Source: Haplomitrium mnioides (taxonomy: Eukaryota > Marchantiophyta > Haplomitriopsida > Calobryales). Taken from it: a DNA stretch of 54,903 nt. This document shows, one piece after another, positions 1 to 11,885 of the stretch. Numbering within the stretch: the first letter of the stretch is position 1; every line of letters begins with the position of its first letter. A program made the translations under genes and the position numbers. The notes under the pieces were generated by a model. That model ran no database searches, had not been told where the DNA came from, and saw only the letters and a program-made list of their open reading frames with translations. The stretch spans positions 33,004-87,906 of the forward strand of contig JBNGIS010007153.1 in the NCBI GenBank assembly GCA_049999725.1, written 5' to 3'.

Positions 1-794
1 GAGGCTGCAGGGAGATCAGATCAGGAAGTAAACCCTGTAGCTGGAGGCAGAGCGTTTGTGTTGTTGAAGTGGAGTGGAGAGAAAGGTGTGAAGTGCAAGG
101 CAACATCATGGCTGAGTTTTCCCGTTACCTCCTCAGAGTGGCAGAAACTCAGTATGAAGATCTTGGATCGAAACCTGCTGTCGGGAACTGATGACACCAG
201 CAGGGAGTTATGGCAGCTTGTCACTGCCATACATGGTGAGGCTGAATGGTCTGAATCGTTGTGTTGACTCCACGAGGTGAGGACCGCACGGAGTACATCT
301 GAGTAGTTTGTAATTTGAATTTTTGAAGATAAAGAGTTGGAAGATATGTCGCAAAGGAGATATGGATGTTAGAGATATTTGGTTAGGAGTTGAGCAGATT
401 GCAGGAGCATTTGAAGTAGTTCGTAGGAGTGGAATTTGGAAGACAGGGAGTTGGAAGATAGGACGATAGATATTTGGTGAGTAATAGAGCAGAGTACAGC
501 AGTGCAGTGGTGAATTTTGACACTGGAGTATGACACCAGAATTATAAAGTTATATGTATTACTATTCAGCCCTCAATCCTGTTATTTGTATTTCAGCCTT
601 CTCTCACATGTTGTGTGTTTCATGTATGTTGTTTTATATATGTCTGTTGGTATGTATGCTAGTCAGTCAGTAGTTCCAGAACAGAGCAGGGCTCCTCCCT
701 TTTGCCTTGTTCTGTTCCAACCAGCAGTGCAGGAGCAGTTTTTCGTACAGCGCAGGGTTTCTCCCCTATGCCCTGCGCTTGTCCCAACAAGGCG
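1..794. repeat. Dispersed repeat, likely LTR-retroelement end, abutting element copy C
   Basis: Positions about 60-300, and more weakly to about 540, resemble 44,328-44,705 in the same orientation, including the stretches around 'cccgttacctcc' and 'aaacctgctgtcggga'. Homology to the methyltransferase element starts at about 795, just after a segment ending in 'cccaaca'. A TGTTGA start near 61 and an ACA end near 791 would suit an LTR of about 730 bp, but no target-site duplication can be tested because its left flank is missing. The short open frames here match no protein I know. Confidence 0.4.
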
Positions 795-898
795 CCTTGA
801 CTTCATTGTCCATGCAAGCATAGAATTCAATATCCCTCTCTAGTCTTTAATTTCCTTATGTCTCCTCATATTGTTTTCTGTTTTTATTGTATGGAAAG

Positions 899-2289
899 GG
901 ACAAAATGTTAAAACGTCAATTGGCAAAAAAATTGGCAGCAGCTGCCAAAGGCCAAAAGAGATCATGGGTTGAAGAAGCTCTAGAAGATCAAGACCAGTT
1001 TCCCACACTCGTTTCCCATTCTCTAGCTATTCTTCTTCATTGCCAACAAGCTAGAGAGTGGAAATCAAGGCAGCAAAGCGATGTGCATCTCTTCCAACTG
1101 ATGGAGTTGTGAGAGACAAGGACGAGGACTTATTGTTCTATGTTGATAGTCTCAATATGGCATTTTAACAAGTCCACAAGGAAGCCAACGCTTGTCAGTT
1201 GAAAGGCTTTGTGAAACCTAAGTGTTTCACTTTAGTGACTGCAAATATTCCTTACGGTTACAACCTTAAAGAATGTAAGCATGATGATTTTGAACCTTTT
1301 TCCAAAGATGACATTTTTGACATGGTTGCATCTTTTGCGGCAATCACAATGTCAAATTTTTGGTCTTTTGTAATTATACTTTCGTCGCAACAATTCAGCA
1401 TTTTGAGAATGCTCTTTTAGAAGTTTGTTGTGTCATCAACCACAACATTTGGTAAGTTCTTCTTTGATTCTTTAGTTTTTTGTTTCTCTTTTGTACTTTT
1501 CCTGCACTTTGTTTATAGTATTTGATTTGTTTTTTTTTTCTTTTTACAGGGACAAAATCAACATTCATCATTTCGGTGGTCCTAGAATTGTACACGCTCA
1601 CAAGTATTGGACTGTGGGCTATTGGGCGAAAGAAGGAAAGAAGAGCATGAGGTTGTTTTTCTTTTTACAGGGACAAAAGCATTATTCATCATTCCGGTGG
1701 TCCTAGAATCGCATACGCTCACAAGTATTGGATTGTGAGTTACTGGATGAAAGAAGGAAAGAGGAGCATGAGGCTTTTTAATTTGCAGCTTGCTTTTGCG
1801 ACTGGTCTACCTCGACAAATAATATGTAGTGTTTTTAGTTGTCTTGCGATTTCGGTGAAACTTAAACATCTAGGAGATGATGCTCCTGTCAATGTTTGTC
1901 AAAAGCCGTAGACTCTTTACAATTTTTTCATTGACCATTTGTCAACAGAGCAAGATTGGACCTTAGATCTTTGCTTTGGGTCGGGCACATGTATTGTTTG
2001 TGCTTTAAAGTTGATGTGAAACCGCATCGCAGTGGAATATAATAGACATCAGTCTATCTACATTCCTAAGAGAGTTTTGACAATGGATTCCTTGCCATCC
2101 GATGTGATAGAGTCATAGATAGTATATGCATACCACAAGGAACCTATTCCTCCTAGTAATGTAGGTAATACAAGTGATTCTGCTGCCATCTCTAGGGCTG
2201 GAAAGTCTCAATAGAACTCTCTAGCGGCTGCAGATGCTCAACCATTGGATTTAGATGAGACAATTCCTCCCAAAGAGAATAGAGTCTGA
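899..2289 (+). pseudogene. Class-beta DNA methyltransferase, C-terminal exons 3-4 (copy C)
   Basis: Exon 3 starts after the AG at 897-898 and reads ...LKRQLAKKLAAAAKGQKR. It holds a motif IV-like catalytic tetrapeptide NIPY followed by G (1,244-1,258). Intron 3 has a canonical GT donor at 1,452-1,453 and an AG at 1,548-1,549. Exon 4 carries a QKP...LYNFFIDHLS segment and the SAM-binding motif I DLCFGSGTC (about 1,965-1,991), then a VEYNRHQS segment. The order IV-X-I is that of class-beta N4-cytosine/N6-adenine DNA methyltransferases (PF01555-like). The frame ends LDLDETIPPKENRV. Several stops, a frameshift near 1,080 and a tandem duplication at the intron 3/exon 4 border show a pseudogene. 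Of the three copies it keeps the best GSG motif and the only canonical intron 3 donor. The fold call is firm; target base is unknown. Confidence 0.8.
1550..1785 (+). repeat. 121-bp tandem duplication containing a splice acceptor and exon start
   Basis: The tract 'ctttttacagggacaaaa' and the following exon 4 start recur 121 bases apart (AG at 1,548-1,549 and again at 1,669-1,670). Each is followed by a similar stretch encoding IHHxGGPRI...HAHKYW. Copies A and B have one version only, so the duplication arose in copy C or its lineage. Confidence 0.8.
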
Positions 2290-2449
2290 GCATTTGTTTG
2301 AACAATTTTTTTATTAATAATGTATTTTTTTAACAAAGTTTTATTTTCTAAAGTTTCAACTTGTTGCACCTCAAATCCATTTCAAGTCTTTTCATGACGA
2401 TTCTTTTTTATGCATATAAGAATGGTTTGGAGTCAATTGCTAGTATAAG

Positions 2450-2905
2450 AATCGTTTGGAGTCCTTGTGCACTTGGGCTTGGAGTTCATGTGCACATAAG
2501 CTTTAGTAGTCTCTAGCCGCATAGGCTTTAGGGTTCTTATTTAGAGTCTATGTGCACATAAGCTTTGTAGTTCTCGTTTGTAGTCTATGCATGCATAAGC
2601 TTTAAGGTTTTCGTTCAGATTCCTTGCACGTATAAGCTTTAGGGTTCTTGTTTAAAGTCTATCCATGCATAGGCTTTAGGGTTCTTGTTTAAACTCTATC
2701 CATGCATAGGCTTTAGGGTTCTTGTTTAGAGTCTAGCCACGCATAGGCTTTAGGGTTCTTGTTCGGAGTCTACACGTGCTTAGCTTTGTTGTTCTCGTTC
2801 AGAGTCTTTGCACGCATAGGCTTTAGAATTCTCATTCGGAGTCTATGATTGCATAGGCTTTAGGGTTCTATTTTGAAGTCTATGCTTGCTTAGGATTTAG
2901 CAACT
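2450..2905 (+). repeat. Subterminal palindromic repeat array, methyltransferase side (copy C)
   Basis: About a dozen units of roughly 37 bp follow the pattern 'gtctatgcatgcataggc', then 'tttagggttcttgttt'. Each unit centres on an imperfect palindrome (TATGC/GCATA). The homologous array in copy B is at 18,345-18,760. The array lies between the methyltransferase stop codon and the TIR, the place where subterminal transposase-binding repeats often sit. Confidence 0.85.
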
Positions 2906-3234
2906 ATGATGGTCATAGTCTGGTTCAAAGTCCCTACGTGAATAGACATCCACGTTTGTATATAATTTTTTTCATAAAAAGATATATGTTTTATTTAATT
3001 TTTGATGAATTTAGTGTATTCACAATAGTGCAAGGTTTTACTAAAATATTTCAATAGCTAAAATGCTTGTCAATGTGGATGTTTATTATAAAGAAATTGT
3101 TAAAATATAATCTTAATGTAAAATATGCAATTTGTATTTCTAAAAAACGATTTTCTTTGCGAAAAAAAGATTACAAATGTAAAATTGATGTTTTTCAATA
3201 CCAAATCACAAAAAATAATATTTGTGACTACCAA

Positions 3235-3283
3235 GTGAAATAGGAACCTAGTAGCGGTTTCTGGTTCTAAGTAGCAGTTGTTA
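3235..3283 (+). repeat. Right terminal inverted repeat of copy C
   Basis: Read in reverse, this end begins 'aacaactgctacttagaacc' and continues through 'gctactaggttcc'. It aligns with the left ends of copy A (7,892) and copy B (17,964). The exact terminal base is uncertain by a few positions and no target-site duplication was identified. Confidence 0.7.
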
Positions 3284-6200
3284 AATGCTGAAAAACTAAG
3301 CAACTAAACACATGAACACAAAATCCTATAACTAACACTACGACACAAGGTAGATTCTTCATGGTGGTTTAAATTGAACAAGGGACATGCTCATACATAG
3401 ATCTGCAACTAAATCAATGATTACTCCAGGATCCCATATTCATCTCTTGGCTTGGTCTGATTCCAGCAAGGGGTCCTCTATCAAACCTGAAGTCTGAGCA
3501 TGCAATGGAATTACACTGGAAAAAGATATAACACTGGTCTCAAAACTAGTCTGGGGTACAATCATATGTTTCTTCACAACTTGAACCACATGACACAACA
3601 ATATATGTGTGGAATATGAGGGCACAATAAGGGGAATTGTCGTGTCATGAATCGATAAGATTTGTTCATCTTGTGTGGGAAATTGCAAGTCTAGGGTAGA
3701 CGCAAGGTTTGCTTCAACTATAGTAGAGATAGGGAAGACCTCATGTGGATCTGAAAGAACTTCCAAGTTTGAACTCACTTCTTCTCAACAATTGGTCCAA
3801 ATAGTGAACCAAAAAATGTGTCCTCTTGATCAAAGATGCTAGGAGCACAATTTGCACCCTGTACATTCTCTAGCACAGTCTGTGACACTAGAGGTACTTG
3901 TTCAATGGCTTGAGCTCTAAAAGCATCCGAGTTTTTCATTGGAAAGTCAACATTTGGGACTTGTGTGTATTCCTCTATGATGTCTCCGCAATCTGACATG
4001 CTCTGTGGCTGGTCTGAAATACCCAATAACTGTCCAAACTATACATACTCATGCTAGCTTTCATCAAACAAGCACCCAAAATAATCTTTCTCCACATCGG
4101 TCTCTAGGAGTGTTCTCCTATCTTCCTCAAGTGTGCATCTTCCTCCTCGTATTGGTTGTGTTCAAACAACCATCCAAAATAATTTGCATCTGCATCATTC
4201 TCTAGAATTGTCCTATTTTCTTCAGGTCTAGCATCAAGTAGGTTTAGGTTGGCCAAAGTCATTGATGGCACAATCTTGGAAGGTGGTGCATTATAATTTG
4301 ATTTTCTTTACTGATGTCACCTAGTCTTACCAAAGGCTTTAAAGATAATTGGACATTGAAAACTTAAGAATGATTTTAGCAACTAGCTCTTTGAGGAAAC
4401 CTGCCACTTAGGAAACTGTTCCAACAATGGCATTGTTGGCACTTGAAGAACTGATGTGACCTCATGTAGGTCTGGAATGTTGTGTGCAACTTTAAGTCTT
4501 TTGTGGAACATCCACACTCAATATTTCATTTCTATAGTCATCTTGTTGCACTTCTTGGGCGCATGGCACCTGTGGAGTAATTGGTGACAACATAAGTTCT
4601 CGTAGAGAAACTTCCAACATGTGTGAGGGTATTGGATTGAGTAATGGCAACTCTAAAGTTGGATGGTCTACCTACTAAAAATGTATGGGTTGTGACAATG
4701 ATGGTGGATCAACATTTTGCAGTGGTTGGTCTTGGGAATATTGTGGAGGCAATGGTTGCTCATAGTAGTATGAATGGCTTGCTTGGTGATAATATTGCGG
4801 TGGTACATGCTGCTTAGAACCCTCATATAGATGTACTTGGTACTATTGCAACTAGCAAGGTTGTTAATGGTACTATGGCTCATCCTGTGGCGGATAATAC
4901 TTTGGTTGATATATCGACCGTTGTGGCTAATATTCGCAATAGGGCACATCCTTGGCTGCACAACTTTGGTGTAGAACCTGGTTTGTAGACTGTGGCGCTT
5001 GATAGGAAGGCTCGTATACTGGTTGATAAGGTGCTTGATATGCTACTGATTGGTATGACTCTTGAGATGATGACTAATAAGACGTTTGAGTGAACTTCTA
5101 GGCTGTTTGGACAAGGGGCTGAAATACAAGAAGAGTTTCTTTTGCTTAGAGCATCTTGCATCACTACCAGAATGGGCAGACCATAGTTCCATGATCTGAT
5201 ATCAAGCAAATATCACATGTGTTAGGCTACATGTTGGATAAATCAAAGAAAAAGGATGTGACTTGTTGTTTGAACTCTCTTATAAAGGCATCCTGATACC
5301 ATTGCAAATTAGGATGCATTGTTCTGGTTTTGAAAACACAACTGGCATAGGACTTCTCTTTCAAGACATGGAGAACAAAGACACCTATAAACATATCAAT
5401 CAGTTGTAGAAAGAGTGGGAGGAGGAGGAGGACGTTTCATGCACGAGTGAAACATGCGTGTTTTCCTGAGATTTAGGTCCAAACTTGAAAATTCCAGAAA
5501 AGATATGTGCCACAAAAAATAAAAGGAAACTTGCAACCCATGACCTCTTGCCCAACATACAATGCAAACAAAAATAAAAAAATAAAGGTGTGGCATATCT
5601 TAGATTTGGAATAGAAGTGTGTTAGGTTGGACCAAAGAGAAACTCAACCGTTAATGGGGTACAAAGGTACTTAACCCTCAAGAGCAGCACTAAAAACTAA
5701 AAAAACAAGAAAAAGAAGAAGGCAAATAGACTACTCGCTAGATCTAAGGCTAGTAGCAGGCTCAATGTCCTCAAAACTAAGAGTGTCTAGAGGAATCCAT
5801 ATGGCCAACCACCAGAGGGTGTCAATAGCCCCTACCCACACATGATATAGGAAACAAATCTAATATCATATCATAAGCTTTTGCCATTTCAGTGAATGAC
5901 ATTTTGGGAGTGTGAGGTTCATCATGGCCCGTAGTGAAATCCACTATAAGAGGATGCCAAGAAAAGACAAGGCAAGGGAAAGAGGCAACATCACTATTGT
6001 TACAAAAATGGCGTTGTCTCCTCGACATCGGTGCCACTGATACGACAATGGCACTGCCTCCCCACCAACAACGCCATTGTTAGGTGAAGCGCAGGGCATA
6101 GGGGGAACCTTGCTCTAGGAATGTTGTAGTATATGTCTGAACTTGCAGTTCGACATGCTCATGACGCACACTAGTACTCCTAAATAATGTATGAGAGGAC

Positions 6201-7891
6201 CACTTCACTTTGGTTTAGTTTCAATAAATCCAGTTTGGTTAGCTTGGACACATGAAAGAAGTCTCGTTGCTTGGGCTAACTAGGGAAATAACTCAATCGT
6301 GATGGTAGTAATGTCCACTAGAACTCGAGTGGACATGAGGGTGTTTGCTTTCCCCTTAGGTCTGGTTCAAAACCTGCAACCAATTTTGGGCTATGGCTTG
6401 TCTTCGTGTGCAGGTCTGACATTAGGTTCAAGTTTAGAGTTTAATGCCAATACATAAAACAAATAAAACAAAAGTCTCTGAAATTAACTGTGCTACAAAC
6501 TTAACAATGCAGAAAAACACAATCCATACATAAAAATGATATCCAACAAAATAGACATATGTGAAAATAATACTTTAATAAAATTTAGATATCGTCTTGG
6601 ACCAGTACAAAATACCATTCAAATATGCAACTCACAACTAGTGTCACAGTTTTTAAAAGGTTTCAACTAATGTAAATCCCAAATACTTACACACCCTATC
6701 ACTACGAATAATACACCATAGAATTCTCTCATGAAATACCACCACAAGAACTCTCACACATGAATAGTCTTAACTTTGCTATCATGGTATACAACTCACA
6801 CAAACAAACAACACAAGATTTTTTAAAGGTTTTCTTGACCATAGCCACCAGCTAATGGGATCCACCTTAGGAGTAATCTTCCTTGTATTGAGTGAGCTGA
6901 AACATTTTAGGAGACTTCTTCAATAGATCAGAGATGACATCTCTCTTCCTATGTAGGCCTTTGCTTTACCAATCAATCCTCTAGGTCCTATTCTGCCATA
7001 CTTTTCACTCTCTTCCTCCACCGAGAGCTTAGTTGCATACACCATTGAGTCTTTGCCAACTACTTTTGGTCCCTTTTCTGTTCTGAACTCTCCTCTGCAA
7101 ACCTTTCTTCCCACTATCCCACCTTTAATCTCTATTTTCCCTAATTGACCTTCCTTTCTTCTACTCTACCTCTTAACCATGTATTTCTACATCTCTTATG
7201 TCACCTTACACATCATCCATTCTCTATAGCTTCCTCTTCCTAAGCCTATCCTTCATCTTTTGTTGAACTTAGTTTTATATCTTTTCCCCAACTTGCTATC
7301 TCTTTCCTTTAATTTCTTCTCTACAAAGTATCATTTATATCCTGTCTACACTATCGCCTGACTACCCTTTGTGTCATTCGTTCTCCTCATGTTAAAAGTG
7401 CTCATACTAATCTCCCTTGTCTATATTATTAATTTTCATCCACCTTTCTTTTCCCCAACGGTCTTGTTGTTTCCCTCACCTCAATTTGAATTCACTAGCC
7501 TCAACCACCCTCATAACACCGTTTCTACCTCTCACTCACAATTGTCCTGTTTCTTGGTTCATTTCTTCCTAAACCTTTGAGTAATCTCTTTTGGCCTTGA
7601 TGTTTCCATTCCAATATAAAGCTTCATTTTCACCTCCTGCAAACAATTTGCTTCTATGTACACCTTAAATTACAGCAGAGGCTGAACAAGTAGGTGTGCA
7701 AGAGAGAGATGTGTTCTCTTCTCAATTCCGTCAGCTCGTCTTGTTTTCTTTTACTGCTGCACACTGGCCCTCCTCCCGCGTGATGTAGCACTACTTCCAC
7801 CCAGAGTCTCAATGTGGTGCTACTTCTGGAACTTGTCCACATGATTTTTTGAATAGGTTCTTTCTAATTGAACTTAAGAAGCTCTTCAACT
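3284..7891. other. Inter-element region, mostly unrecognised
   Basis: Apart from the coding relic at 3,440-5,400, this 4.6-kb stretch between copies C and A contains no gene I recognise. Positions 5,400-7,100 are mixed-composition DNA with short open frames only. Positions 7,100-7,640 are pyrimidine-rich on the plus strand. I saw no LTR ends, tRNA or clear tandem repeats. Confidence 0.6.
3440..5400 (-). pseudogene. Decayed protein with CCHC zinc knuckle and Tyr/Gln/Pro-rich tail
   Basis: Read leftwards from about 5,400, the translation gives HPNLQWYQDAFIREF, then a CCHC pattern C-x2-C-x4-H-x4-C (CDIC....H....C, about 5,170-5,215). A tract rich in YQP, YQAP and PPQYY-type peptides follows (5,100-4,660). 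Further down, two adjoining open stretches (4,026-3,775 and 3,778-3,440) are acidic and Ser/Thr-rich. Many stops and frameshifts interrupt the frame. A zinc knuckle followed by a low-complexity tail is typical of gag-like or domesticated retroelement proteins, but I cannot name the family and no pol domains lie nearby. Confidence 0.4.
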
Positions 7892-7938
7892 AACAACTGC
7901 TACTTTGAACCAAGAACAGGCTACTCAAAACAGGAACC
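7892..7938 (+). repeat. Left terminal inverted repeat of copy A
   Basis: The sequence 'aacaactgctactttgaacc' followed by 'aagaacaggctactc' matches the inverted end of copy C and the left end of copy B. It marks the transposase-gene side of the element, while C and B show the methyltransferase-side ends, so the two ends form a TIR pair. Homology between the two sides stops after about 45-50 bp. Confidence 0.7.
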
Positions 7939-8659
7939 CTTTTTTTTTTTAAAGGAAAAAATTGTGGTTTTTGAGCAGAAAAAACAAGGTTAGTTTTTAA
8001 AAACAAAAAGTACATGAGTCTTTGAGGTTTATTTTTGGTTGTTTCTACAAGGATGTTAGAACAAGAGTCAATTTCATTATGCAAAATCAAACAATATTCT
8101 AAGTTTTTATGAAAATATTGGAAAAATCAAAATTGATGAAAAGTATAAAAATTATGGTAAGTTTTCACAAAAACATTGCATTTATCATTGATTGCAATTT
8201 GAAGCCCGAAAATTGAAATACATGTCAGAAGAAACTATTTTGAAATATGTTTGGTTGCACAAACTCTATACGCAAATAGACTTGGTGCTCTTTGAAACTT
8301 CTTTTTTTGAAAAAAAATTACAAAACATGAGGATAAAGCCAAAGCAGACTACAAGTCAAGGGAATGAGTTTGCACTCGTAGACAGAGAAACCAACAAACG
8401 AAACATTGCATGGATTTAGGAGCTCTATTTTTAAGTTCAAGCAAGAAAGAAGTTTTCATTTGTAGTTGAAAATCCATACACACAAAAGTTAAAGTGGGCT
8501 TTTAAAAAAAGGTTTCAGCATTTAAAAATATTTTATAATTTAATGAAACATATACACAAAGGAGTCATAGATCAGAATCAAAAAGTGAGTGGCTAAAGAC
8601 ATTGAATTAAGAGTGTAAATAAGAAACATCAATAAGTTTTTGATTTGATTCTACCAAAC

Positions 8660-9100
8660 AAAGGTTTTGAGGTCCACAAAAGAGTCTACGACCAGTGTAG
8701 AAACTAAGTTCTAACTGGTAGTCTTTGTATGTAGAAGCTTGAGGGTTGTATATGAGAAGTAGAAAAGTGGAAGGCTTGGACTTCCACCCCAAAGTTTGTG
8801 TGCGCATAGGAATCCAAGCTCAACAGATGAACACTCCACCCTAAAGTCTATGCATGCATAGGAATTCAAAGTCACCATCTGAACACTTAACAACAAAGTA
8901 TATCAAGAACCTAGGTTTTAAGTTCTGTAGGAGAGTTTTTGCCCACAATATGTTTCGATTTGCGAACCAAAGTCTATGCGCGTATAGGCTTCAAACTTTT
9001 ACTACCAAGAATTGAAGTGCTAAAGGTTATATTTTTTGCAACAAACTCTACGCACACTAAAGATTTTGTTTTTGATTCGGAATCTAAAATGAAAATGGGT
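8660..9100. repeat. Subterminal palindromic repeats, transposase-gene side (copy A)
   Basis: Several units carry 'gtgtgcgcataggaatcc', 'tatgcatgcataggaattc' and 'tatgcgcgtataggcttc' flanked by 'aacactccaccc'-type sequence. In reverse complement they match the better-preserved array of copy B at 31,413-31,835, where the unit is about 52 bp. Confidence 0.75.
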
Positions 9101-11569
9101 CAAAACTCTACATTTGAGTCAAAGCTCGCCAAAGGGTTGTAGTTTTACATCAAAATCCTTAGAAGCAAAAGATAAGTAGTTAATTTACAGATGCTTTAGC
9201 AAAACAACAACCTTAAACTCTTTTAGCAAGCACTAAACTATGAAAGAACATAATTACATTTTGGATAAAAAATATTTTACAGACCAAATGAAAATATTAA
9301 TAAAGATTTAGTTTTATTTACAAAAAATAACATTCAACTTGGAATAATTTACACTAAAAAGTTCAACATGGTAGATAAATTCAACAAATTTTATTTGTAA
9401 CATTCTCACGTATTTTATAAAATAATAATCTTAAATTACAATATAATTGAAAGTAAAAAATATACAATAAAATTCTTGAATTCCTTTAGTCACTCGTCTC
9501 GACTTCTTCAGATTCAGCTTCAAAAGTTTCATCAAGATTTACTTGATCTATCTCAGTGTTAATGACAATGATTGAATCTCTTTTAAACATATGAGGATTG
9601 ATTGCTTTTTGTCTTTGGTACTCAAATAGATTTGATTTAATGGTAGCTAGAGTGGTTTTCCTCAATCGGTTTTTTTTGTAAGAAGAAAATCAAAAGACAA
9701 AATTGTGATTTTTGTCATATCAAGCACATCAACATGTAACTTGGATTCGCGTTTCCCTTTTGTTGCTACTATTTTTTCGTGGAAAGTATTGTCCAAAAAA
9801 TACATCCTCATTCTCATAAGCAAACCATTGAACACGTACTCATTTTGGGTTTGGGGGTTCTACCTCATCAAATGAAAGAAACTTGGAGGGCTTTATCAAC
9901 CCAAAATGGTCTGCCTTTGGGATCTAGAGATGCAATAACACAAATAAACATTCTAGCTTTCATCTCATGTAGATTGCCAAATTTGTACTCGTATTGGGCA
10001 TGGTGTGTAAGAGTTCTTTCTCGCGGCTTAAGTACTCTATCATAGATTTCTCGACGTGTAGAAATTATTTGTTGTACTGGAGTATCTTCTTTTGTATGTT
10101 GAGCATCAAGTTGAGAAACTAGATCAACATTTTTAGAATTATTACAAGTGTTTGTCGGTTGTGAAGGTGGAAAGGTGAATTTTTCTTCGAATCTTTGTTT
10201 GTTTTTTTCAAAGATGAAGGTCACAATCTCTTGTTGGGCAAGAAAAAAGTCATTCCACCATTGAATATCAGAATCTATAAAGAACTTGTAGCAGTTCTCA
10301 CTTATGTTGTCTCTTATTGCAAAGACCACTTTCTCGACATCAACTTCTATTTCTTCCTTTTGAGATCATTTAATTTCAAAATATGCCTTGATAGGAATCA
10401 ACATTGAACTTAAAGGTTCTCTGTCCACTTCAAATAGGCCCTTGAGTTGACAAATACCATCCGGAGGTAGCCGAAATTCACATGTTCAAAATTGTTTGCT
10501 CCAAATCTTTGCATTGGAATCATTCAACTAGAACTTGAATTGTTGATTAAAGGTAATATCATGCATCCTTTGAACTAGAGAGGGACACTGTTGAAGAAAC
10601 ATTTTAAAATTCAATATTTCCATCAAAAGAGTTACTTGAGGTTTAGGATTATATGATAAATGTAGCACCTTACTAAGACTCGTAATCATGAAAGCTTTGA
10701 CACATTTCAAATGTTTCGAGAATTTGTTGAACATTTGATCATGAGTATGACCAACCATGAGAAATTCCACCTTGAGTTTTTGGAAAAAAATTTTGGCAAT
10801 AAATAGACTAAGATATCCAAATAAGATTGAATTCTTATTCTCTTGTGTCTTATTGTTCAACTGAACACACAAAGTTGGAGGCAGTGGCTCTTCAAAGTCA
10901 CATAATATTTTATTAAGCATTGTAATTATCAAATTGGAGTCGCCTCTCAAGTTTCCGTAGGTTAAGAAAACCCTTGAAGAAAAAACATGATTGAATATTA
11001 ACATTTCAACAATATGCACAATTACCAAACATTTTTTATCAATGTTTTTTGGTGGCAAAGGCTAGTGTGGAATAACTGTTTTCTTATGATCCATTCCACC
11101 AATGATGATTCCCAAATACTTTTGACCATCGGCATAACAGTTTCTTTGATGGTTTGCAAGTTTTGTTCTTTCTTCATTTGTTGGTTACGATGAAGAAAAA
11201 ATTGGCAATTATATTTGACTACATCACCACAAAGTACAAAAGATAATAAAGTAGTTCAATAAAACATGTTTTGATGTTTCAAACTTCAAAAGACAACCTC
11301 AGGTGTTAAAAATATTCAACTCATCTTAAACAAATGTTGGATTGGTAGAAGTAAAAATTTATGAAAAGATTAAAAATAAACTTCAAGTAATTTAAATAAA
11401 GAAGTATCTGAATAACATTCACAAAAAATACTTGTGCTTGACTTGAAATAAAAAAAATATTTGGAAAGAGAAAAACATGATTTGCTAACAAAAGGTCACA
11501 AACTGGAACTATAATTTCAAAGGTAGCTTGGACTCTTTGTTTGCAAAAGATTAAGAAAACAATAACAGA

Positions 11570-11885
11570 TCCTATGTGCGCATAAGATCAGTGGAGACAA
11601 CAACTAATCATATGCGTGTATAGGACCAAAAGCAACATTAGAAATATCTTGGCTTGCTTTGAGTGTTGTTGCGATTGGTTTTGAAAGAAACAAGAACAAA
11701 ACTCATTCTTGCTATAGTTTATTTAGCAATGGCTCTTGATTTAAAGCATTAAAAGGAAAATTCGTTGCAAGGCTAAGGTCACCACCAATAATCAGATCCA
11801 TTTCCTTGCTTTATTTGGATGTAGACAAGGTTTGGGTTCAAACTAAAAACAACAGATCCTATGCGAGCATAGACTCTCTTCTCAT
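11570..11885. repeat. Palindromic units in spacer/intron of transposase-like gene (copy A)
   Basis: Three isolated units occur: 'cctatgtgcgcataagatc' near 11,572, 'catatgcgtgtatagg' near 11,610 and 'cctatgcgagcatagactc' near 11,857. The last unit has a partner in copy B near 26,167. They lie where the coding frame is interrupted, consistent with an intron. Confidence 0.6.

Larger units (their letters stand above)
795..3283 (+). mobile_element. Copy C: 3' end of ParB-methyltransferase/DUF7869-type DNA transposon, with right TIR
   Basis: This is the methyltransferase-side end of the element whose larger copies lie at 7,892-17,963 (A) and 17,964-~32,209 (B). It begins inside intron 2 of the methyltransferase gene. 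It then carries exons 3 and 4, a subterminal palindromic repeat array, an AT-rich stretch and the right terminal inverted repeat. The last 350 bases match the reverse complement of 17,964-18,310. The left part was lost or displaced by the repeat at 1-794. Confidence 0.75.

Noticed and set aside
517-843. 108-codon open frame at the window start
   Set aside because: It crosses the border between the dispersed repeat and copy C, has low-complexity hydrophobic sequence and no known homologue.
2450-2905. TTTAGGG in each unit, suggesting interstitial telomere repeats
   Set aside because: The plant telomere heptamer occurs once per ~37-bp unit and is never tandem; arrays in other element regions lack it.
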